From NCBI RefSeq assembly GCF_003086295.3, contig NW_027255453.1, forward strand, positions 310,001-374,000: a stretch of 64,000 nt of DNA. Reading direction: 5' to 3'. Positions 10,001 to 21,411 of this stretch are shown here, piece after piece. Each line of letters starts with the position of its first letter. Within the stretch, counting starts at the first letter, position 1. Source of the DNA: Arachis hypogaea (lineage: Eukaryota > Streptophyta > Magnoliopsida > Fabales > Fabaceae). The position numbers and the translations under genes are program-made. Under the pieces are notes generated by a model that was not told where the DNA came from, made no database searches, and was given only the letters and a program-made list of their open reading frames with translations.

Positions 10001-13000
10001 TTTAAACTTTTTAAATTTTTGTTTATTGGATATTTTCTAAAATCTTTATTTTTCGACTTTTTGATAAAAAGATTATTTTTTAGTTTCAAAATTTAAAAAT
10101 AAAAAGTTTTCATCTTTTTTTTGTCTTCCTAATATTACTGGACTTTATTTTATTTTTTAATTTTCAATAAAAAATTTTAATGTTTAAATTTAAAACTTCA
10201 TAAAAATAAAAAATTTTGTCTTTTCAAATCCTAAATTTTTTTTCAAGAACATTTTTTTATTTTTTTATCACCGGATAATGCTATTTTTTCATAAATACAG
10301 AATAAATTAATTTTAAAAATTTAAACTTTTTAAATTTTTGTTTATTGGATATTTTCTAAAATCTTTATTTTTCGACTTTTTGATAAAAAGATTATTTTTT
10401 TAGTTTCAAAATTTAAAAATAAAAAGTTTTCATCTTTTTTTTGTCTTCCTAATATTACTGGACTTTATTTTATTTTTTAATTTTCAATAAAAAATTTTAA
10501 TGTTTAAATTTAAAACTTCATAAAAATAAAAAATTTTGTCTTTTCAAATCCTAAATTTTTTTCAAGAACATTTTTTTTATTTTTTATCACCGGATAATGC
10601 TATTTTTTCATAAATACAGAATAAATTAATTTTAAAAATTTAAACTTTTTAAATTTTTGTTTATTGGATATTTTCTAAAATCTTTATTTTTCGACTTTTT
10701 GATAAAAAGATTATTTTTTAGTTTCAAAATTTAAAAATAAAAAGTTTTCATCTTTTTTTTGTCTTCCTAATATTACTGGACTTTATTTTATTTTTTAATT
10801 TTCAATAAAAAATTTTAATGTTTAAATTTAAAACTTCATAAAAATAAAAAATTTTGTCTTTTCAAATCCTAAATTTTTTTTCAAGAACATTTTTTTTATT
10901 TTTTATCACCGGATAATGCTATTTTTTCATAAATACAGAATAAATTAATTTTAAAAATTTAAACTTTTTAAATTTTTGTTTATTGGATATTTTCTAAAAT
11001 CTTTATTTTTCGACTTTTTGATAAAAAGATTATTTTTTTAGTTTCAAAATTTAAAAATAAAAAGTTTTCATCTTTTTTTTGTCTTCCTAATATTACTGGA
11101 CTTTATTTTATTTTTTAATTTTCAATAAAAAATTTTAATGTTTAAATTTAAAACTTCATAAAAATAAAAAATTTTGTCTTTTCAAATCCTAAATTTTTTT
11201 TCAAGAACATTTTTTTATTTTTTATCACCGGATAATGCTATTTTTTCATAAATACAGAATAAATTAATTTTAAAAATTTAAACTTTTTAAATTTTTGTTT
11301 ATTGGATATTTTCTAAAATCTTTATTTTTCGACTTTTTGATAAAAAGATTATTTTTTAGTTTCAAAATTTAAAAATAAAAAGTTTTCATCTTTTTTTTGT
11401 CTTCCTAATATTACTGGACTTTATTTTATTTTTTAATTTTCAATAAAAAATTTTAATGTTTAAATTTAAAACTTCATAAAAATAAAAAATTTTGTCTTTT
11501 CAAATCCTAAATTTTTTTTCAAGAACATTTTTTTTATTTTTTATCACCGGATAATGCTATTTTTTCATAAATACAGAATAAATTAATTTTAAAAATTTAA
11601 ACTTTTTAAATTTTTGTTTATTGGATATTTTCTAAAATCTTTATTTTTCGACTTTTTGATAAAAAGATTATTTTTTTAGTTTCAAAATTTAAAAATAAAA
11701 AGTTTTCATCTTTTTTTTGTCTTCCTAATATTACTGGACTTTATTTTATTTTTTAATTTTCAATAAAAAATTTTAATGTTTAAATTTAAAACTTCATAAA
11801 AATAAAAAATTTTGTCTTTTCAAATCCTAAATTTTTTTTCAAGAACATTTTTTTATTTTTTATCACCGGATAATGCTATTTTTTCATAAATACAGAATAA
11901 ATTAATTTTAAAAATTTAAACTTTTTAAATTTTTGTTTATTGGATATTTTCTAAAATCTTTATTTTTCGACTTTTTGATAAAAAGATTATTTTTTTAGTT
12001 TCAAAATTTAAAAATAAAAAGTTTTCATCTTTTTTTTGTCTTCCTAATATTACTGGACTTTATTTTATTTTTTAATTTTCAATAAAAAATTTTAATGTTT
12101 AAATTTAAAACTTCATAAAAATAAAAAATTTTGTCTTTTCAAATCCTAAATTTTTTTCAAGAACATTTTTTTATTTTTTTATCACCGGATAATGCTATTT
12201 TTTCATAAATACAGAATAAATTAATTTTAAAAATTTAAACTTTTTAAATTTTTGTTTATTGGATATTTTCTAAAATCTTTATTTTTCGACTTTTTGATAA
12301 AAAGATTATTTTTTTAGTTTCAAAATTTAAAAATAAAAAGTTTTCATCTTTTTTTTGTCTTCCTAATATTACTGGACTTTATTTTATTTTTTAATTTTCA
12401 ATAAAAAATTTTAATGTTTAAATTTAAAACTTCATAAAAATAAAAAATTTTGTCTTTTCAAATCCTAAATTTTTTTTCAAGAACATTTTTTTTATTTTTT
12501 ATCACCGGATAATGCTATTTTTTCATAAATACAGAATAAATTAATTTTAAAAATTTAAACTTTTTAAATTTTTGTTTATTGGATATTTTCTAAAATCTTT
12601 ATTTTTCGACTTTTTGATAAAAAGATTATTTTTTTAGTTTCAAAATTTAAAAATAAAAAGTTTTCATCTTTTTTTTGTCTTCCTAATATTACTGGACTTT
12701 ATTTTATTTTTTAATTTTCAATAAAAAATTTTAATGTTTAAATTTAAAACTTCATAAAAATAAAAAATTTTGTCTTTTCAAATCCTAAATTTTTTTTCAA
12801 GAACATTTTTTTATTTTTTTATCACCGGATAATGCTATTTTTTCATAAATACAGAATAAATTAATTTTAAAAATTTAAACTTTTTAAATTTTTGTTTATT
12901 GGATATTTTCTAAAATCTTTATTTTTCGACTTTTTGATAAAAAGATTATTTTTTTAGTTTCAAAATTTAAAAATAAAAAGTTTTCATCTTTTTTTTGTCT

Positions 13001-16000
13001 TCCTAATATTACTGGACTTTATTTTATTTTTTAATTTTCAATAAAAAATTTTAATGTTTAAATTTAAAACTTCATAAAAATAAAAAATTTTGTCTTTTCA
13101 AATCCTAAATTTTTTTCAAGAACATTTTTTTATTTTTTTATCACCGGATAATGCTATTTTTTCATAAATACAGAATAAATTAATTTTAAAAATTTAAACT
13201 TTTTAAATTTTTGTTTATTGGATATTTTCTAAAATCTTTATTTTTCGACTTTTTGATAAAAAGATTATTTTTTTAGTTTCAAAATTTAAAAATAAAAAGT
13301 TTTCATCTTTTTTTTGTCTTCCTAATATTACTGGACTTTATTTTATTTTTTAATTTTCAATAAAAAATTTTAATGTTTAAATTTAAAACTTCATAAAAAT
13401 AAAAAATTTTGTCTTTTCAAATCCTAAATTTTTTTTCAAGAACATTTTTTTTATTTTTTATCACCGGATAATGCTATTTTTTCATAAATACAGAATAAAT
13501 TAATTTTAAAAATTTAAACTTTTTAAATTTTTGTTTATTGGATATTTTCTAAAATCTTTATTTTTCGACTTTTTGATAAAAAGATTATTTTTTTAGTTTC
13601 AAAATTTAAAAATAAAAAGTTTTCATCTTTTTTTTGTCTTCCTAATATTACTGGACTTTATTTTATTTTTTAATTTTCAATAAAAAATTTTAATGTTTAA
13701 ATTTAAAACTTCATAAAAATAAAAAATTTTGTCTTTTCAAATCCTAAATTTTTTTTCAAGAACATTTTTTTATTTTTTTATCACCGGATAATGCTATTTT
13801 TTCATAAATACAGAATAAATTAATTTTAAAAATTTAAACTTTTTAAATTTTTGTTTATTGGATATTTTCTAAAATCTTTATTTTTCGACTTTTTGATAAA
13901 AAGATTATTTTTTTAGTTTCAAAATTTAAAAATAAAAAGTTTTCATCTTTTTTTTGTCTTCCTAATATTACTGGACTTTATTTTATTTTTTAATTTTCAA
14001 TAAAAAATTTTAATGTTTAAATTTAAAACTTCATAAAAATAAAAAATTTTGTCTTTTCAAATCCTAAATTTTTTTTCAAGAACATTTTTTTTATTTTTTA
14101 TCACCGGATAATGCTATTTTTTCATAAATACAGAATAAATTAATTTTAAAAATTTAAACTTTTTAAATTTTTGTTTATTGGATATTTTCTAAAATCTTTA
14201 TTTTTCGACTTTTTGATAAAAAGATTATTTTTTTAGTTTCAAAATTTAAAAATAAAAAGTTTTCATCTTTTTTTTGTCTTCCTAATATTACTGGACTTTA
14301 TTTTATTTTTTAATTTTCAATAAAAAATTTTAATGTTTAAATTTAAAACTTCATAAAAATAAAAAATTTTGTCTTTTCAAATCCTAAATTTTTTTCAAGA
14401 ACATTTTTTTTATTTTTTATCACCGGATAATGCTATTTTTTCATAAATACAGAATAAATTAATTTTAAAAATTTAAACTTTTTAAATTTTTGTTTATTGG
14501 ATATTTTCTAAAATCTTTATTTTTCGACTTTTTGATAAAAAGATTATTTTTTTAGTTTCAAAATTTAAAAATAAAAAGTTTTCATCTTTTTTTTGTCTTC
14601 CTAATATTACTGGACTTTATTTTATTTTTTAATTTTCAATAAAAAATTTTAATGTTTAAATTTAAAACTTCATAAAAATAAAAAATTTTGTCTTTTCAAA
14701 TCCTAAATTTTTTTTCAAGAACATTTTTTTATTTTTTTATCACCGGATAATGCTATTTTTTCATAAATACAGAATAAATTAATTTTAAAAATTTAAACTT
14801 TTTAAATTTTTGTTTATTGGATATTTTCTAAAATCTTTATTTTTCGACTTTTTGATAAAAAGATTATTTTTTTAGTTTCAAAATTTAAAAATAAAAAGTT
14901 TTCATCTTTTTTTTGTCTTCCTAATATTACTGGACTTTATTTTATTTTTTAATTTTCAATAAAAAATTTTAATGTTTAAATTTAAAACTTCATAAAAATA
15001 AAAAATTTTGTCTTTTCAAATCCTAAATTTTTTTTCAAGAACATTTTTTTTATTTTTTATCACCGGATAATGCTATTTTTTCATAAATACAGAATAAATT
15101 AATTTTAAAAATTTAAACTTTTTAAATTTTTGTTTATTGGATATTTTCTAAAATCTTTATTTTTCGACTTTTTGATAAAAAGATTATTTTTTTAGTTTCA
15201 AAATTTAAAAATAAAAAGTTTTCATCTTTTTTTTGTCTTCCTAATATTACTGGACTTTATTTTATTTTTTAATTTTCAATAAAAAATTTTAATGTTTAAA
15301 TTTAAAACTTCATAAAAATAAAAAATTTTGTCTTTTCAAATCCTAAATTTTTTTTCAAGAACATTTTTTTATTTTTTTATCACCGGATAATGCTATTTTT
15401 TCATAAATACAGAATAAATTAATTTTAAAAATTTAAACTTTTTAAATTTTTGTTTATTGGATATTTTCTAAAATCTTTATTTTTCGACTTTTTGATAAAA
15501 AGATTATTTTTTTAGTTTCAAAATTTAAAAATAAAAAGTTTTCATCTTTTTTTTGTCTTCCTAATATTACTGGACTTTATTTTATTTTTTAATTTTCAAT
15601 AAAAAATTTTAATGTTTAAATTTAAAACTTCATAAAAATAAAAAATTTTGTCTTTTCAAATCCTAAATTTTTTTTCAAGAACATTTTTTTATTTTTTATC
15701 ACCGGATAATGCTATTTTTTCATAAATACAGAATAAATTAATTTTAAAAATTTAAACTTTTTAAATTTTTGTTTATTGGATATTTTCTAAAATCTTTATT
15801 TTTCGACTTTTTGATAAAAAGATTATTTTTTTAGTTTCAAAATTTAAAAATAAAAAGTTTTCATCTTTTTTTTGTCTTCCTAATATTACTGGACTTTATT
15901 TTATTTTTTAATTTTCAATAAAAAATTTTAATGTTTAAATTTAAAACTTCATAAAAATAAAAAATTTTGTCTTTTCAAATCCTAAATTTTTTTTCAAGAA

Positions 16001-19000
16001 CATTTTTTTATTTTTTTATCACCGGATAATGCTATTTTTTCATAAATACAGAATAAATTAATTTTAAAAATTTAAACTTTTTAAATTTTTGTTTATTGGA
16101 TATTTTCTAAAATCTTTATTTTTCGACTTTTTGATAAAAAGATTATTTTTTTAGTTTCAAAATTTAAAAATAAAAAGTTTTCATCTTTTTTTTGTCTTCC
16201 TAATATTACTGGACTTTATTTTATTTTTAATTTTCAATAAAAAATTTTAATGTTTAAATTTAAAACTTCATAAAAATAAAAAATTTTGTCTTTTCAAATC
16301 CTAAATTTTTTTCAAGAACATTTTTTTTATTTTTTATCACCGGATAATGCTATTTTTTCATAAATACAGAATAAATTAATTTTAAAAATTTAAACTTTTT
16401 AAATTTTTGTTTATTGGATATTTTCTAAAATCTTTATTTTTCGACTTTTTGATAAAAAGATTATTTTTTTAGTTTCAAAATTTAAAAATAAAAAGTTTTC
16501 ATCTTTTTTTTGTCTTCCTAATATTACTGGACTTTATTTTATTTTTTAATTTTCAATAAAAATTTTAATGTTTAAATTTAAAACTTCATAAAAATAAAAA
16601 ATTTTGTCTTTTCAAATCCTAAATTTTTTTTCAAGAACATTTTTTTTATTTTTTTATCACCGGATAATGCTATTTTTTCATAAATACAGAATAAATTAAT
16701 TTTAAAAATTTAAACTTTTTAAATTTTTGTTTATTGGATATTTTCTAAAATCTTTATTTTTCGACTTTTTGATAAAAAGATTATTTTTTTAGTTTCAAAA
16801 TTTAAAAATAAAAAGTTTTCATCTTTTTTTTGTCTTCCTAATATTACTGGACTTTATTTTATTTTTTAATTTTCAATAAAAAATTTTAATGTTTAAATTT
16901 AAAACTTCATAAAAATAAAAAATTTTGTCTTTTCAAATCCTAAATTTTTTTTCAAGAACATTTTTTTATTTTTTTATCACCGGATAATGCTATTTTTTCA
17001 TAAATACAGAATAAATTAATTTTAAAAATTTAAACTTTTTAAATTTTTGTTTATTGGATATTTTCTAAAATCTTTATTTTTCGACTTTTTGATAAAAAGA
17101 TTATTTTTTTAGTTTCAAAATTTAAAAATAAAAAGTTTTCATCTTTTTTTTGTCTTCCTAATATTACTGGACTTTATTTTATTTTTTAATTTTCAATAAA
17201 AAATTTTAATGTTTAAATTTAAAACTTCATAAAAATAAAAAATTTTGTCTTTTCAAATCCTAAATTTTTTTTCAAGAACATTTTTTTATTTTTTATCACC
17301 GGATAATGCTATTTTTTCATAAATACAGAATAAATTAATTTTAAAAATTTAAACTTTTTAAATTTTTGTTTATTGGATATTTTCTAAAATCTTTATTTTT
17401 CGACTTTTTGATAAAAAGATTATTTTTTTAGTTTCAAAATTTAAAAATAAAAAGTTTTCATCTTTTTTTTGTCTTCCTAATATTACTGGACTTTATTTTA
17501 TTTTTTAATTTTCAATAAAAAATTTTAATGTTTAAATTTAAAACTTCATAAAAATAAAAAATTTTGTCTTTTCAAATCCTAAATTTTTTTCAAGAACATT
17601 TTTTTATTTTTTTATCACCGGATAATGCTATTTTTTCATAAATACAGAATAAATTAATTTTAAAAATTTAAACTTTTTAAATTTTTGTTTATTGGATATT
17701 TTCTAAAATCTTTATTTTTCGACTTTTTGATAAAAAGATTATTTTTTTAGTTTCAAAATTTAAAAATAAAAAGTTTTCATCTTTTTTTTGTCTTCCTAAT
17801 ATTACTGGACTTTATTTTATTTTTTAATTTTCAATAAAAAATTTTAATGTTTAAATTTAAAACTTCATAAAAATAAAAAATTTTGTCTTTTCAAATCCTA
17901 AATTTTTTTTCAAGAACATTTTTTTATTTTTTTATCACCGGATAATGCTATTTTTTCATAAATACAGAATAAATTAATTTTAAAAATTTAAACTTTTTAA
18001 ATTTTTGTTTATTGGATATTTTCTAAAATCTTTATTTTTCGACTTTTTGATAAAAAGATTATTTTTTAGTTTCAAAATTTAAAAATAAAAAGTTTTCATC
18101 TTTTTTTTGTCTTCCTAATATTACTGGACTTTATTTTATTTTTTAATTTTCAATAAAAAATTTTAATGTTTAAATTTAAAACTTCATAAAAATAAAAAAT
18201 TTTGTCTTTTCAAATCCTAAATTTTTTTTCAAGAACATTTTTTTATTTTTTATCACCGGATAATGCTATTTTTTCATAAATACAGAATAAATTAATTTTA
18301 AAAATTTAAACTTTTTAAATTTTTGTTTATTGGATATTTTCTAAAATCTTTATTTTTCGACTTTTTGATAAAAAGATTATTTTTTTAGTTTCAAAATTTA
18401 AAAATAAAAAGTTTTCATCTTTTTTTTGTCTTCCTAATATTACTGGACTTTATTTTATTTTTTAATTTTCAATAAAAAATTTTAATGTTTAAATTTAAAA
18501 CTTCATAAAAATAAAAAATTTTGTCTTTTCAAATCCTAAATTTTTTTTCAAGAACATTTTTTTTATTTTTTTATCACCGGATAATGCTATTTTTTCATAA
18601 ATACAGAATAAATTAATTTTAAAAATTTAAACTTTTTAAATTTTTGTTTATTGGATATTTTCTAAAATCTTTATTTTTCGACTTTTTGATAAAAAGATTA
18701 TTTTTTTAGTTTCAAAATTTAAAAATAAAAAGTTTTCATCTTTTTTTTGTCTTCCTAATATTACTGGACTTTATTTTATTTTTTAATTTTCAATAAAAAA
18801 TTTTAATGTTTAAATTTAAAACTTCATAAAAATAAAAAATTTTGTCTTTTCAAATCCTAAATTTTTTTTCAAGAACATTTTTTTATTTTTTTATCACCGG
18901 ATAATGCTATTTTTTCATAAATACAGAATAAATTAATTTTAAAAATTTAAACTTTTTAAATTTTTGTTTATTGGATATTTTCTAAAATCTTTATTTTTCG

Positions 19001-21295
19001 ACTTTTTGATAAAAAGATTATTTTTTTAGTTTCAAAATTTAAAAATAAAAAGTTTTCATCTTTTTTTTGTCTTCCTAATATTACTGGACTTTATTTTATT
19101 TTTTAATTTTCAATAAAAAATTTTAATGTTTAAATTTAAAACTTCATAAAAATAAAAAATTTTGTCTTTTCAAATCCTAAATTTTTTTTCAAGAACATTT
19201 TTTTTATTTTTTATCACCGGATAATGCTATTTTTTCATAAATACAGAATAAATTAATTTTAAAAATTTAAACTTTTTAAATTTTTGTTTATTGGATATTT
19301 TCTAAAATCTTTATTTTTCGACTTTTTGATAAAAAGATTATTTTTTTAGTTTCAAAATTTAAAAATAAAAAGTTTTCATCTTTTTTTTGTCTTCCTAATA
19401 TTACTGGACTTTATTTTATTTTTTAATTTTCAATAAAAAATTTTAATGTTTAAATTTAAAACTTCATAAAAATAAAAAATTTTGTCTTTTCAAATCCTAA
19501 ATTTTTTTTCAAGAACATTTTTTTATTTTTTTATCACCGGATAATGCTATTTTTTCATAAATACAGAATAAATTAATTTTAAAAATTTAAACTTTTTAAA
19601 TTTTTGTTTATTGGATATTTTCTAAAATCTTTATTTTTCGACTTTTTGATAAAAAGATTATTTTTTTAGTTTCAAAATTTAAAAATAAAAAGTTTTCATC
19701 TTTTTTTTGTCTTCCTAATATTACTGGACTTTATTTTATTTTTTAATTTTCAATAAAAAATTTTAATGTTTAAATTTAAAACTTCATAAAAATAAAAAAT
19801 TTTGTCTTTTCAAATCCTAAATTTTTTTTCAAGAACATTTTTTTTATTTTTTTATCACCGGATAATGCTATTTTTTCATAAATACAGAATAAATTAATTT
19901 TAAAAATTTAAACTTTTTAAATTTTTGTTTATTGGATATTTTCTAAAATCTTTATTTTTCGACTTTTTGATAAAAAGATTATTTTTTTAGTTTCAAAATT
20001 TAAAAATAAAAAGTTTTCATCTTTTTTTTGTCTTCCTAATATTACTGGACTTTATTTTATTTTTTAATTTTCAATAAAAAATTTTAATGTTTAAATTTAA
20101 AACTTCATAAAAATAAAAAATTTTGTCTTTTCAAATCCTAAATTTTTTTTCAAGAACATTTTTTTATTTTTTATCACCGGATAATGCTATTTTTTCATAA
20201 ATACAGAATAAATTAATTTTAAAAATTTAAACTTTTTAAATTTTTGTTTATTGGATATTTTCTAAAATCTTTATTTTTCGACTTTTTGATAAAAAGATTA
20301 TTTTTTTAGTTTCAAAATTTAAAAATAAAAAGTTTTCATCTTTTTTTTGTCTTCCTAATATTACTGGACTTTATTTTATTTTTTAATTTTCAATAAAAAA
20401 TTTTAATGTTTAAATTTAAAACTTCATAAAAATAAAAAATTTTGTCTTTTCAAATCCTAAATTTTTTTTCAAGAACATTTTTTTATTTTTTTATCACCGG
20501 ATAATGCTATTTTTTCATAAATACAGAATAAATTAATTTTAAAAATTTAAACTTTTTAAATTTTTGTTTATTGGATATTTTCTAAAATCTTTATTTTTCG
20601 ACTTTTTGATAAAAAGATTATTTTTTTAGTTTCAAAATTTAAAAATAAAAAGTTTTCATCTTTTTTTTGTCTTCCTAATATTACTGGACTTTATTTTATT
20701 TTTTAATTTTCAATAAAAAATTTTAATGTTTAAATTTAAAACTTCATAAAAATAAAAAATTTTGTCTTTTCAAATCCTAAATTTTTTTTCAAGAACATTT
20801 TTTTATTTTTTTATCACCGGATAATGCTATTTTTTCATAAATACAGAATAAATTAATTTTAAAAATTTAAACTTTTTAAATTTTTGTTTATTGGATATTT
20901 TCTAAAATCTTTATTTTTCGACTTTTTTATAAAAATATTATTTTTTTAGTTTCAAAATTTAAAAAGAAAAAGTTTTCATCTTTTTTTTGTCTTCCTAATA
21001 TTACTGGACTTTATTTTATTTTTTAATTTTCAATAAAAAATTTTAATGTTTAAATTTAAAACTTCATAAAAATAAAAAATTTTGTCTTTTCAAATCCTAA
21101 ATTTTTTTTTCAAGAACATTTTTTCATAAATACAGAATAAATTAATTTTAAAAATTTAAACTTTTTAAATTTTTGTTTATTGGATATTTTCTAAAATCTT
21201 TATTTTTCGACTTTTTGATAAAAAGATTATTTTTTAGTTTCAAAATTTAAAAATAAAAAGTTTTCATCTTTTTTTTGTCTTCCTAATATTACTGG
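6944..21295 (+). repeat. AT-rich satellite, block A, ~320-bp units, ~44 copies
   Basis: Head-to-tail tandem repeat. Successive ACCGGATAAT landmarks at 7391, 7709, 8029, 8349 and 8670 give periods of 318-321 bases; 42 periods to 20816 give a mean of 319.6. A unit has about 46 G/C in 320 bases (14% GC) and the + strand is T-rich. Fixed landmarks in order are ACCGGATAATGC, CATAAATACAG, an 11-bp inverted repeat (AAAAATTTAAA, 3-base loop, complement), TATTGGATATTTTC, TTTTTCGACTTTTTGATAAA, TTTCATC, GTCTTCCTAATATTACTGGA, AATCCTAAAT and TTCAAGAACA. Copies differ almost only in T-run lengths, indicating recent amplification or strong homogenisation (or consensus copying). There is no coding potential. 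The last units (about 20900-21120) begin to diverge. Confidence 0.97.
6978..7091 (+). repeat. 82-nt A run bounded by 13-bp direct repeats
   Basis: TGCTATTTTTTCA at 6978-6990 is repeated exactly at 7079-7091. Between them lie ATAAAT and an uninterrupted A run at 6997-7078 in the first satellite unit. This has the form of an extremely 5'-truncated poly(A) retroinsertion with a target-site duplication. A join or consensus artefact is the main alternative. Confidence 0.75.
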
Positions 21296-21296
21296 G

Positions 21297-21411
21297 TGAT
21301 GTGCGAAAAACGATTCGACACAAAACTCACCGGCAAGTGCACCGGGTCGCATCAAGTAATAAAACTCACGGGAGTGAGGTCGATCCCACAGGGATTGAAG
21401 GATTGAGCAAC
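21297..21411 (-). mobile_element. LTR 3'-terminal fragment, same family as element 1
   Basis: Reverse complement of the last ~115 bases of an Athila-type LTR, beginning TGATGTGCG and containing the conserved U5 block (GCACCGGGTCGCATCAAGTA, GGTCGATCCCACAGGGATTG). It abuts satellite at CTGGG (21292-21296), which nearly matches CTGGA (25936-25940) at the far side of the LTR piece ending at 25935. The two pieces are therefore best read as the two ends of one LTR insertion with a 5-bp target duplication carrying one mismatch. Confidence 0.85.

Noticed and set aside
6944..21295. CRISPR-like or gene-cluster interpretation of the long regular repeat
   Set aside because: The whole 320-bp unit repeats with no unique spacers, and the context is a plant retrotransposon landscape.
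7079..21295. Helitron origin of the satellite
   Set aside because: No TC start or CTRR end with a nearby GC hairpin is present in the unit; the only strong hairpin is all A/T and central.
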